Of a DNA stretch of 64,000 nucleotides, positions 19,386-29,900 are shown in pieces (the first letter of the stretch is position 1; each line of letters starts with the position of its first letter). The stretch comes from Phymatolithon calcareum (lineage: Eukaryota > Rhodophyta > Florideophyceae > Hapalidiales): contig OZ345371.1 of assembly GCA_977006965.1 (NCBI GenBank), positions 1,922,001 to 1,986,000 on the forward strand, given 5' to 3'. Made by a program: the position numbers and the translations under genes. Under the pieces are notes generated by a model. The model did no database searches. It was not told the origin of the DNA and was given only the letters and a program-made list of their open reading frames with translations.

Positions 19386-20498
19386 AGCATATGGCGGTGA
19401 GTGCTCGACAATTGTCCCCCTTGCCTCGCGGCGCCTTGCCTCGATATTTGCGTTCCACGACGCAATGATCGGTCTTGGATCTCTGACTCTTCCCGGTTGT
19501 GCGTTTTTGTACAGCACGTTAGTCTAAGCGAATTGGCGTCACATATATGTCCAGGGTCTGCATTTGGGGATGACGTCCTTGTCGCGGCGGCGCTGGTGAT
19601 CGCACTCTGCCACTGGGAGCACGAATGGAGGGAAGTTCTTGCGTATTGAGCTTTGGTCTTTTCCCTTCGAAAACTTCTTGTCGATCCAAGCTTCGCTTCT
19701 CGTTGTTGCGAAATTCATTGGCTTGCATATTGTAGACACGCAATGCTGCACGAGTGTATTGAGGGACACTTACACTCTCAGTGATGACATAACGACCAAT
19801 TGCGATTATTAGTCCAGCGTCGGTTAGTGCTCCCCCCCTTTTACAGGGTGTGCAATTTCTCGCCCCTGCTCTATTTAAGCGGCGATCCTGATCGCATCTT
19901 AGACTGGAGCATCTCATCATCGCATGAAGAGAGATCACCCCTTTTCAAGATAAATCCAACCTTATCTTTTCACTCCCAGTGATTACAACATGGAATCCTG
20001 CCTGCACGCCAGTCATAGTACCAGCATTCAGAGCAGAACGTTCTCTGCTTTTCCGCATCCCGACTCCGTTTTGCATGCATTGACGCTTGTTCTGGTCCAC
20101 CTCTCTTCTCGACTCGCCAAGGGATGACAAAGTTTTTCATGGCAGAATTGATACAATCCGCCGATATGCAATGGGAACGCAGTCGATTGGTCTGTAGGCT
20201 ACGCCTGTGCCATGCGTGTTACGATCTATTCGTGGGGGCGACGGGCGTGTAATTGTGTTCGCAAGTTCCCTTCCATTTTCACGACGACACTTCCCAGCGA
20301 CAGTCGCATCATGAGAATTCTTCGTGAGCGAGCTCCGATCGTGCGGCACTGCAGCTGAACATAAGTCGTTGACAACAAGGCGCATATCAACAACAATGCG
20401 CACTTTCGATCCACTTTTCTTGTCCGAATGTCGCCCACTACCGCCAAAGGCATTTTATATACCTCGTCGCCTGCTATTCCGAATTCTTCTGCCTGGTC

Positions 20499-20553
20499 GA
20501 TCGGCAAGGGTCCGAAGTGACCCTCGGAGGGTCACTCCGGACCCTTGCCGATC
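20499..20553. repeat. 27-bp inverted duplication inside copy 2
   Basis: GATCGGCAAGGGTCCGAAGT at the left is mirrored by ACTCCGGACCCTTGCCGATC at the right with one mismatch and practically no loop. Copy 4 has the corresponding sequence only once (about 47167-47190), so the second arm arose by local inverted duplication in copy 2. Confidence 0.9.
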
Positions 20554-21649
20554 ACCCTCCCCACTGGCCAAAGGATGTCGACTGGGACTGTGTAGGGAAC
20601 GCCGACGGCCCGTGACGAGAGATTCGGTTGATGAGTGGGCGGCGCGTGCTGCATTCTCTATAGATTGCCCGACCTGTCCGGTAAGGTTGCAGAGAAAACT
20701 CCAATTTTCTGTATATATACGCGTGATTTTGAGAGGCCAAAACTCGTCCTTTCCTTCCGACAACCACCTTCGAGGGCGGGATTCACAGGTAATTGAGTAA
20801 TCGGCGTATTAGTTTGTGTTCGAGGACGAATGTCGGATTCGTTTCTTAGCTGCGGCCCCGGCTGCGGCACCTGAGGCGCAGTGTGGGCCTGCGTGTTGAC
20901 GGTGACGACCACGTTTTCATTGCCCTATCCTGCAGCTTTCTGTGAATTCGCGACTATTCCCAGGTGCGGACAATGGAGATTCGGGGCTGCATGTTGCCAT
21001 CTTTTCTTTGGTGCCCCATTCGGCAGAATTGACGTCACCCCATGTGGGCGACTATGGGTGACCTCCGCTGATGCAAAAGCATCCAGAGCGACATCTTCCT
21101 CGAATGAATTACGAAAGACAGATTGAGGAACAGGCGGTCTCCGTGTGACACGCCGTGTCCATTCAAATGGTCCTTGCCTCTCGGCGCAAACTGCGCCGCT
21201 CGGCTTGCCATCGGCCTCGAGCGTGTCAAAGCTTCACATTTGGTGAGGACTAGTCCGGATGCACTTCTTCGCTCGAGGGATTAAGAGATGTGGCCTGTCC
21301 GATAGGTGCAGTCGTTGGAAGCACAGAACGTGCACGAGGACCAACAGGGCAATGCTCCTGACGATACTTGACTGTCGGGTGATCAGTCACTACAGCAAGC
21401 GGCTGTGAAAGTTTGCGCGAAAGGGAAGTGGGGTACGGACGCGACCGGCAGAGTCATTAGGATTTGCAACAACAGAGTTCCGAGCCGTGCTGCTAAGCAA
21501 GGTTCGATCACCATTCGGGAGCTCATGTGACGTGCGGTCGAGCATGATTGCTCATGCACTACGACCTCTGCCATAAGTAGTTTGGGCTGTTGCCTACCAG
21601 AGTCTAAATGTGACGTCAGTGAGGTAGAGCCGAATAACATAAGTTTTTC

Positions 21650-21900
21650 GGTCTCATTTTGGCAAATCGACCCCGAATAATTTGGCTTTCGATCGAGAAA
21701 TAGGACGATGCTTTCTCTTCTTGCTTCCTAACTGTGAGCATTTTTGTACTACTGTAGGTAGCACGAAATTTCTTCCTCCCTCCCATGTGACCACGAAACA
21801 CGGTGGGTCGCACAGCTGGAATAGCACGGAAAACAATCCAGCTGAATGTAATGGCCTTGATGATGATAAATTTTATCTTTCCGATGGTGCACAATGGCGC
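21650..21900. other. Unassigned spacer between two repeat families
   Basis: The sequence has no recognised motif or match elsewhere in the window. It separates the 5' end of copy 2 from the right end of the inverted WD40-associated repeat. Confidence 0.35.
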
Positions 21901-23775
21901 CCCTGGAAGGTCTTAGCATGGATTGCCCGGCTAAGGTCTGGCGCCCAATGAGAAGGCGAATAGAGCTGCAAATCATCATAAATAAGCAAGCTCTACAACA
22001 GCCAATCAGGGGAAGGCTTGCTCCTCTTCGCTTCACCGTGTTATGCAGATTCTGTGTCCCCGAACGTAAACATGCGGAGGACTTTAGTGTGCAATTCTTG
22101 CCGTCTGAGGTCGTCGCCGGTTGCCGCGATCCATTTCCACCCTGAACATCCTCCGCGCGGTGACAAAGATCGCTGGACATTCGCATTGCATCCGCCACGT
22201 GCAAGCCGTCACGGGTTGTCGCTGCAGCCGCACATCTTTCGTTGCGCTGCATTTGAAGCTCTTGAGCGAGATCTGCGCATTTCTGACTCTTCACCTTTAC
22301 GGTCTGTTCTTTTTCTTTTCCTGGCGTCAGTCGTGCGACGCCAGCGCCAAGAGCAGGCTTGCGTCCGCAGTCCTCGGCCCATAAGCTTTGGACTAGCGCG
22401 CGAGGGCAAAGCCCCAGGAAGATGCGTGTGTGCACTCCTAGCAAGTGCGGGTCAAAGATAGCCGGGAGGTTTTTTGCTTCTGCGCTCGCGCTAACGAATG
22501 TCTTTCGGAACGTTGAAGGTTGAAACCCCTATTCGAACGCGCCAAGCGAACATATATGCGAACGTGCGTCACTGCTCCTGCGAACTGATAAGCGCTATTT
22601 AGCGAACAGTTAAGCAGTTGTCGGGATATTCCGGTTTTCCGCTTCACCGCACGATGCTGCGGCTCTACTGGATGCTGGACTTTGCCGGCCGCTCATCACT
22701 GCAGTGTAGTACACAATCATACAGCTTCCTCCCTTTGTTTCCCGAAGGGCGACCTTACTTTGGGCCTGGCAGACTGTTTTTGTATTGCAACCCTTAGCGA
22801 TTGGGAAACACCGGGGGTTCTCAACTTGTCTTTGCGTGTCTCACACCGCAAAGTTAGACATGGACACTGCGCCACTTCTCAGCTCAGGAGCAAACAATGT
22901 CATTCTCTCATTGAGCTTCCACGACAGAAGGGCAGATGGCAGAGTTCCAACCAGTGTCTTTTCAGCATGCAGGTTCGTGAACATCAAGTTATCGCGGCAT
23001 TATACTTCTGCCGAATATCTCCGGTCCAATTCTTTTCAAGCACATGCATACGTTGGGGAAGATGTGGTCTAAAGATGTGCGTATCTCACAGAGGGCTTCC
23101 TCGTGCCGATTGTTTCTTCCCGTGGCGCTACCACTTTTTCTTGATGTTTCCTGCGCATCCTAAACTAGTTGTCCATTGTAGGATCTTCCAGCGCATCTTA
23201 AATCTCTCTCACCTGATTTATGTCCCATGTCCGAACATTAACATCTACGGAAGCTGCCAAGAAGGCCATCCTTACTTCTCCAAGTGAGACATGCTACTTT
23301 TGGCGGTTCTATTCCAGTGAATGGCACAAAGTTGCGCCTGAGACGAGCGGAACGTTTGGCGCCGCTGCTATCCACGCCACAACATTCCAGTTTCTGACCA
23401 GTCGACTTTGGATGGTAACGGCTCTCCTGTGAGAATCAAGGACAATTCGCATGTTATTCACGCTGACACCGCTGCTGCATAACTTTCCCGGCGATCCACT
23501 ATTTGAGTGGATATCCGCGCGTCTCCCTCGCGAAGGCGCTTACTGTACATGATTGCGCGAAACAATGCTCACCCAACCTGCGCGCCTTCCCATTGGACGG
23601 CCAAGGGATCACCTGTCCGTGCGCCCCACAAACGCACGTCAATAAGACAGCCAGACGTGCGAAAAACGCTATCGAAGGACCCGGAATTTATTATATCACC
23701 ATTGGGAGTAAATGAAAGACTTGACGACCAGTTGTGCGGATTTGTCGATGCCCGCAGAAGCGAAAATTGTCATTA
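21900..23775 (-). repeat. Copy B of the ~1.8-kb WD40-associated repeat, minus strand
   Basis: The reverse complement follows copy A (11230-12990) in order. On the minus strand it starts near 23775 with WD40 remnants and ends near 21900 in GAAGCGAAGAGGAGCAAGCCT..CTGATTGGCT. Relative to copy A it has an extra ~170 bp between the second and third WD blades and lacks the GT microsatellite. At its high-coordinate end it abuts, within a few bases, the 3' flank of disordered-protein copy 3. Confidence 0.7.
23207..23722 (-). pseudogene. WD40-repeat gene relic (copy B)
   Basis: On the minus strand one frame reads SLSFTPNGDIINSGSFDSVF..DVRLWGARTGDPL (about 23722-23600), a good WD40 blade with the LW-A-TG signature. 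A later piece reads FLAASVDVNVRTWDINQ (about 23275-23215), another blade with its WD intact. Stops and frame shifts separate them. The parallel with copy A shows both come from one ancestral WD40-array gene. Confidence 0.68.
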
Positions 23776-23830
23776 TTGCTACCGGATGTTTTTCTATTAT
23801 CTATCGGGAACAAATGTGACTCTGATTTCG

Positions 23831-25945
23831 TCATCTCATTGACCGTTGTCCAAATCCGTGCTTTCCCATCTCCTTCAGCCGCTTATTCAACCGCCTCTGA
23901 ACGCGCGGTTGCCTCTGCTTTCGACGTTGAGCTCTTTCTCTTTGAAGGCGAACATCTTCATTTCTCGGCAGCCTATGGATCGAGGGAGCGCTCGGCGAAA
24001 CCGGCGTCGGTCCAATTACCGGCGGTGAACGCACGCCGTTTTCCGCCTCTTCCTCTCTGCGCCTTGCCTCGGCATTTGCGTTCCATGTCGCCAGGATCTG
24101 CCGGGGACTCCCCGCAAAGTTCCGAGGGATGTGTTGTGCAACACCCTGCTCTAAGCGAGTTGGCGTGACATCTAAGTCCAAGGTGAGCATTTCGGGATGA
24201 CATCCTTGTCGCGGCCGTGGAGGTAGTATTCTGCCACTCGCGACAACCCTGGCGCGGTCTTCCGGCGCAAAGCGCTTTCGGCTTGGCACTCCTTCGAAAC
24301 GCTCTCGCTTGTCTAACTTTCGCTTCTCCTTGCTGCGACAGTTTTCGGTTTGCAAGGATATCCGTCTCTCCTCGTCGGCCACATTACGCGAATTCAGAAC
24401 TGAGCGTGCTCTCTTCTTTCGCAACCTGTCTTCGTTCTGGATGCCTTGGCGCTTTTTCTGGCACACATCTCTTCCCGACACTCCTGAGTGACGACGTTCG
24501 TCTTGATAAACTTGATGAGCAGACACATCTTGCTGGACGAGTGGTCCGGTCAGGCGATGTGCAATGGGAACGAGCTGGGCCGGTCTGCGGGCTGCACTAG
24601 CGCCATGCCCGATAAGATCGTTCGTTGGTGGGGACGGTCGAGTCACGAATTCCCTTGTGTTTTCCGGATCACAGTTCCCCACTGCCGTCGCATTGGAAGA
24701 AGACTGAATGCGCTGGATTACCAAGGTTCCGGCCTGATCTTCTCTTCCTTCTCCAGCACTTGCACTGTTATTGTTCCCTGAGAGACGCACGCCCCTTACG
24801 AAGGCAGATTCGGGTATTGAATGCGTGACATGCGCTTCATTCCTTGCTCCTTGCGCACCTCGTCCAGGAGCTTTGTGGGGAAAATTTCGATATTCTGTGG
24901 GGAGAGAACGTGTTGGATCCGGGACTTTTGGGAGGCCAAAAATTTTCTGTTTGCCGTTGTCACCAGGTTCGGGAGCGTTGTTCTTTGTCGGCGATTGACT
25001 GACCGGGGTAGTTGATCGTGATTGATGACGAAGGTAGGATTCATTTGGCTGCTTCGCACTAAAGTGCTGGAAGTCATCGTCTGCGGACTTTGCATGCGAA
25101 GTGCTGGGCTGCGAGGATGCACCGAAATCCCGGTGACGGTGCAAGTCGCCCACTGATTCATTAGGGCGCAAGTGCAGATACGTCTTCACTGCTTCTTCCG
25201 CAGCAACATTTTCTCGATTATCCTCCCGCTGCGGCAACGGAGGAGCAGTGCGGGCCTGTGGGAGCATCTTTGACGGAAGCGAATTTACGGAGGTCGCCAA
25301 GGTCTCATTGTGTTTTCCATCACGATCCCGTGAAGAAACGAGTTCTTCCTCAAGCAACGAGTGGAGCCTCGGTGCTCCATGATGCGCTTTTTGCTTTGCT
25401 GGTCCCTTGGGTCGGATAGATGTCTCTTGAAGTTGGCAGCTATCAACAGCCCTCGCCGAAGAAACAGCCTCCAGAGCGGCGCTCAACTCTTCTTCCTCGA
25501 ACGATTTCTGAGAGACCGATAGGGCCATACGAGAAATCTTTATGGAATCAGTAGGTCCATGTTGTTCTGCACAAGCTGTGCTCGACGGACCTTCGGACCT
25601 CAAACATGTCGAGGTCTCATACTTGTCAGGGATTGGACCGGATGCACTGCCACGCTCCTCAGAAGCTACTGCAGGCGACGGGTTGATGGAAACGGACTGC
25701 CCGATAGGGGCAGTCGTAGGAACGAATGGAATTACACGAGGCTCACCTGGAGGATGATCTTGATGCCGCCGTCGTCGTGTGACGATCGCAGCTGCCCCTT
25801 CTACCGCTTGTGAATTCTGCCCATCGCAGCGCACGTTCGAGTACCGAGGGAGTGCGGCACGAATGCCATGGAAACAATCGTTGGGATGTGCAATGGCCGT
25901 ATTGCGAGCCGAGATGCGAGAGCAACTCGGGGGAAAATGTGACAT
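23831..25945 (-). CDS. Copy 3: intact 704-residue basic, probably disordered protein of a repeated element
   Basis: No known domain is recognised. The protein is rich in Ser, Pro, Arg, Gln and Glu with few long hydrophobic runs, so it is probably disordered. Blocks shared with the 689-residue copy 4 are TAPIGQ (78-83), (E/K)RGSASG (98-103), SFEEEEL (148-154), and a long C-terminal block with LDLDVTP(T/S)RL, (T/S)WNAN(A/T)EARR and RLQRER. It ends in a very basic KQRQPRVQRRLNKRLKEMGK that resembles an NLS or nucleic-acid-binding tail. The ORF is uninterrupted although two sister copies are dead. The ATG at 25945 is the first in-frame Met; copy 4's start aligns roughly. It could be ORF1-like cargo of an unknown mobile element or a captured host gene. 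Confidence 0.6.
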   Translation of the reverse strand: MSHFPPSCSRISARNTAIAHPNDCFHGIRAALPRYSNVRCDGQNSQAVEGAAAIVTRRRRHQDHPPGEPRVIPFVPTTAPIGQSVSINPSPAVASEERGSASGPIPDKYETSTCLRSEGPSSTACAEQHGPTDSIKISRMALSVSQKSFEEEELSAALEAVSSARAVDSCQLQETSIRPKGPAKQKAHHGAPRLHSLLEEELVSSRDRDGKHNETLATSVNSLPSKMLPQARTAPPLPQREDNRENVAAEEAVKTYLHLRPNESVGDLHRHRDFGASSQPSTSHAKSADDDFQHFSAKQPNESYLRHQSRSTTPVSQSPTKNNAPEPGDNGKQKIFGLPKVPDPTRSLPTEYRNFPHKAPGRGAQGARNEAHVTHSIPESAFVRGVRLSGNNNSASAGEGREDQAGTLVIQRIQSSSNATAVGNCDPENTREFVTRPSPPTNDLIGHGASAARRPAQLVPIAHRLTGPLVQQDVSAHQVYQDERRHSGVSGRDVCQKKRQGIQNEDRLRKKRARSVLNSRNVADEERRISLQTENCRSKEKRKLDKRERFEGVPSRKRFAPEDRARVVASGRILPPRPRQGCHPEMLTLDLDVTPTRLEQGVAQHIPRNFAGSPRQILATWNANAEARRREEEAENGVRSPPVIGPTPVSPSAPSIHRLPRNEDVRLQRERAQRRKQRQPRVQRRLNKRLKEMGKHGFGQRSMR

Positions 25946-26290
25946 ACTGCAAGATCCAGGTAGAAGCTTAACAGCCTTCGGGCCACGAACACTATCAGAA
26001 ATGGTAGCTTTCAGCGCCCAAATACGACGTCGGTGGGGTAGCGCCTATTGGCAACTAACGCACAGACGCCGATTCGGAACGCTCTTATCAGCACAGAGGA
26101 GTTCGGCGATGCCTTTGCTCCACAGCTGTGCGCCTGCAACGATCTGTTGCAGACCGTGAACTTCGGTTTGAACCGTTTATTTATACGTAAAAGCGGTTCA
26201 GAAACGGCGCAGTGTGCGCGTCTATCATACTAAAACATTTATGCTGACATCAGCATAAATTTCCTAGTATGACAAACAAGCTGATCTTCA
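25946..26290. promoter_or_regulatory. Conserved 5' flank of copy 3
   Basis: The sequence upstream of the ORF parallels that of copy 4. It holds a CGTC(G/A)GTG(G/A)GGTAG(C/A)GCC box (about 26029), GGCAACTA(A/G)C, GAACGCTCTT, a single diverged copy of the 81-bp unit found three times in copy 4, and a distal TATCATAC..TTTATGCTGACATCA. A TTTATTTATA run (about 26177) is the only TATA-like site. Conservation of a non-coding leader between diverged copies suggests that it moves with the element and may be its promoter. Confidence 0.45.
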
Positions 26291-26299
26291 GCTATTTTT

Positions 26300-27382
26300 T
26301 AGTAATTTACAACGAAATTGCTTCTCAATCTCGTTAACCAAATTGAATAGATCACTTGATCCATCAAGAACACTTGCACGTTGGTGCAGACGATCCAGCG
26401 TTCGTGAACTCGAACGCTCGCTTGTACTATACTGTAACTACAATGTAACCCCTCATCGTGCAACGCCGTCGTGGAAAGGTCCATTGTGCATCATGAAGGG
26501 GTTCGTAACCAGAGACTTCAATCATACGTAGGTCTGAAAACCTGGTCAAGGAGAACAGTTATGACAAAACTAACTGAGCCAATCAGATGCTCATTGCTTC
26601 TTGGGCAGTCAGTCTTAATGCGTCTGTTGCACGAAAGCAAATTTCCTACAGTCAATCCTCGTTTAGTGGATCTTCGAATTTAGAATCAGAATACAAGAGT
26701 CATCCACAAATATGGTTTCATGACAAATTTATCTAAATTTTAAGGCTCTCAGAATAGTCCATATGTGAAAATTGTCAATATTTGAGTCACGGTGTGTGCT
26801 TTAAATTTGAAAACTTTTTTGATTCAGTTTCACGAAGCATATTCAACACGTGAGCGCTTCGCTTAGCCTCCAACACAGCTTCTCAATTTCTAACACTGGT
26901 TTCTGGGCTGAGCACATGACATATACTTCAATGAGGTGCATATGATGGCAAAACTGCTGGAGATGGGACATACGCAATCCATTTCGGCTGCATTCCCAGC
27001 TTTTGGCCATGTGATATATACACGTGTAAAACTAAACGTATCATACAGTTTCGATTCCAGAATATCCTAAGTATCTGGATATTAGACATTTTCATGTTGA
27101 ACATCCAGTTATCAAGGATTGACTGCATATCAAAAGTCAATCGAAACTGAAGTGTGAGAATCAGAAAGATACTACGTGCTGTTTTCAAGCAAACACAGGG
27201 ACCTATGATATATCCAGATCTTTGAAGCACTCTCACTAACCGAAACAATGCTTATAAACTGTATGAAAAATTTGATTATATCGTTTACACCGACGGGAAT
27301 GTATCCTATTTCAAGAAAACGTTTCAAAGAAAGTGAAATATTTTTAACTATGAAGTAAGAAAAAGTTTCCAATACTCGGCTG
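26300..27382. other. AT-rich intergenic, no feature recognised
   Basis: Only short ORFs without motifs are present. The stretch ends at the TA target of the MITE. Confidence 0.4.
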
Positions 27383-27384
27383 TA

Positions 27385-27949
27385 CAGGGGGTCCTCGGAT
27401 TAAGGGTGCTCTATGTTAGGGGCTGAGTTTCAATTTCATCCAAATATGATATTTCTAGTGTGAACACCAGGAGTTAGTGCAGTGCCCATAAATCTCATAG
27501 CTCGGATCATTGGATTGGCTGAGTTTTAAAGTTCTCGACAAAAAACAGATAAACATTTCTGCCATGATGAGAAGTTTACAGAAAAATTACGGATACTACA
27601 CAAAGAAACTTATTTCTAGTAAATTTTCAAGGATTGTCCATACATTTGTGCGTACGGTTGAGGAAGGTTATTCGGCTACGTTGTTCTTTCAATGGAAGTA
27701 ACGGTTTGTATATAAATTGAACTGCTTCCAAGTGCATCAGCGTGCAGCGTGTCGAGAATTTAGAGTATTTCGGAGGGGTAACCTTTTAAAAGTTTGAAGT
27801 CAATATTTTAATTTTTGTTGTGCACTGGTCTTAATATTTGTCTAGTTCTCCGTGGAACGTGGCTAAATTTGTCATAGCCGTGATTCGAAATAGGGGTGAT
27901 TCGGATTAAGGGTCTACTGCAACACGACCCTTAATCCGAGGACCCCCTG
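27385..27949. mobile_element. 565-bp MITE with pogo/Tc1-mariner-type ends
   Basis: The left terminus begins CAGGGGGTCCTCGGATTAAG (23-bp repeat 27385-27407). The right terminus 27927-27949 is its perfect reverse complement. Both sides are flanked by TA (27383-27384 and 27950-27951), the Tc1/mariner target duplication. The CAG..CCTCGGATTA pattern resembles Tigger/pogo ends. A second copy of the CGGATTAAGGGT word just inside the right end (about 27901-27913) makes a subterminal inverted repeat. No transposase is encoded, so mobilisation must be in trans. Confidence 0.88.
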
Positions 27950-27951
27950 TA

Positions 27952-29900
27952 ATCAATTATTACAGGAAAATGCTTAACGGGTTTGTTTCAAACAGTTTCA
28001 GCGTCTCATCGGGGCGCAACCTGCATTTTTCTATATTTTTCGCCAGTTCCTTTGCTGATTTTAAAAACACCGCTAGGTCTTTTGCCGTTTTGTCACCTAG
28101 AGCTTGGAATTTACCAAATTTGCGATATTCCTATGGTACTCTACAACCATTCAAGACTTTTGACCGAGAAAATAAGAAATTCATACTCCCTTTTGGAGAA
28201 AATTGACGGTCTTTGTAGGCGATTCTTATTCAACATCAGAATCACGAAAACTATTTTACACTCCTCATTTCGTCTCTCTTCTTCGATTTTTTATTTTTGT
28301 TCAGCCTACTTCCTTGCCTTTCAATAACAGTTTTCAAAATGTGAAGAAAGTTTTTACTCATATTAATGCAACCAGAAATTGAGAACACCCCTCTACAAAC
28401 AAATTCCATTTAATATTAAATAATTTTCTTAATTGGTCCGTCTTCCAGCTGTCACCTCTCGCCTGGTTCATGATAATTTATCACCGTGCGTTATTTACGG
28501 AGCGTAATATCTGCAGATATCATGTTCGCTCCTTGCATAACGCACCGTGATAATTATAATGAACAGGGCGCAGGTCCCATATTCGCAATCAAGTACACTG
28601 ATTCTTGAATTTAGTTTGTAGTTTCACAAGTAGAAATTCTATTCGGAACAGCACTGCAAATACAGGATTTATAGTCTTCTATGGTAAGCATTTGCTCTCA
28701 TTCACAACAATCTCATCTTTTTAACCCAAAAAGGCTCAGAAGAACCACAGAAATGACCACACGGAACCGAGCTACAAATGGTTGCAGATCATCAGATATC
28801 GTAGCTCTGACATTTTCCAGCTTGCAATAACATAATGCCAATGCAAATCAAGTTCGAAAACAACCACTTAATTTCATGTAATAGATGTGGAACATATCTT
28901 CCATGTTTCATTTTATTTAAAAAATCATCGTGAGAAACCGGATTTATCGCAGAGCAAAAGAAATCGCAGCGATGTAGCTGATGAAAATTCGTCAGGCGGT
29001 TTGCCCGCAAATTTAAGCTTGTGGGTCAACGATAACGAAGACTGGAGACGTAGCGTGTGAACCCGCGGATCGACACAGCGACGATCAGGCGCTCTGCTCC
29101 GGTCCAGTTGTTCCGCCCTGGATCGACACCAGGGACGGCAAGAGACGAGCAAAAGTGTGATATACGTTTGCTTTACTTGATGAACTTTGCTATCCTACGT
29201 GGCTGAAGATCTGGCTGAGCATAAGTAGTGGTCTGATAGTCTCGAAAAAATGCGTCTTTTGCGTGGTGAGATCATGCCGTTTATCGTACAATGAACCCTC
29301 CCGTGATATCGTCAAACTCGCTTTTGGCGATCTGGCGCCGAAAAGACTAGACTTTAGCACATCCACTCCCCGCGTGCATCTGTGCGCCACACGACAGACC
29401 CGGGAAGTCCGTAAACGCGCATACGACACTCCGCAGATACACCGTGTCTCGACGCGAAAGACGTGGAGGAGCTCCTCTTGATAGACTTTTGCAATAAGAG
29501 ACGCCATGGTTACTTGTAGTAAAGGCGTATTTGCGTTTCTTCCAATTGCTTGGTAGAATCAGCCAACGCCAACTGAATTGCTGTGGGTTGTTGGGTTAAC
29601 ATCTCAACCAATAAGATATGTCAGATTTTTGGCGTTCGCGTCAACCGGTGGAGATGCTCTTACTATTAATCCGTATGTGATTAGTTGACTTCGACGTCCA
29701 AGTAGTGTAAATTACAGTTGCTAAGAGCATCTCGAACGGCGATGGGCAAAGTTATGGGTCAACTGTGCTATTGCGTACCCTGCTAGATATGATCAAAATT
29801 CAACAATAATGCAGTATAAAATACGATGCATCATATGATTGCAGATTGATGCAAACTGTAACTTATCCAGCAAGTTTTTACTGGCTACTCATTTATGAGT
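27952..29900. other. Intergenic with small hairpin; no gene recognised
   Basis: Short ORFs up to 114 codons on both strands lack recognisable motifs. A hairpin lies at 28472-28557. The GC-richer piece around 28990-29480 has overlapping ORFs on both strands and may be a repeat relic, but it matches nothing else in the window. Confidence 0.35.
28472..28557. repeat. Imperfect hairpin, arms about 31-33 bp
   Basis: ATAATTTATCACCGTGCGTTAT..GGAGCG on the left pairs with CGCTCC..ATAACGCACCGTGATAATTAT on the right with a few bulges around a roughly 22-nt loop. It resembles other foldback sequences in this window and is likely a short MITE remnant. Confidence 0.7.

Larger units (their letters stand above)
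17830..21640 (-). pseudogene. Copy 2 of the disordered-protein element, decayed and carrying nested LINEs
   Basis: The flanks and ORF parallel copy 4 (45110-48230). The 3' flank shares GGCAATTTAGGGGATGT-like, CCGCATCGCTCGTCTA and TCAAGCGCTTCGAAA words. The C-terminus matches around 18595-18770, and the N-terminus begins near 21545 with MLDRTSHEL, against MLDDQSHEL in copy 4. Codon changes and deletions break the frame almost at once: after FRANFHSRLL come two stops. A retroelement splits it at about 18783-19385, and a 55-bp inverted duplication lies at 20499-20553. It is clearly a dead paralogue of copy 4. Confidence 0.8.

Noticed and set aside
24217-24781. Plus-strand ORFs opposite disordered-protein copy 3
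   Set aside because: They recur opposite copy 1 (16584-16904, 16792-17193) only because the DNA is homologous. The minus frame spans the whole copy without stops.
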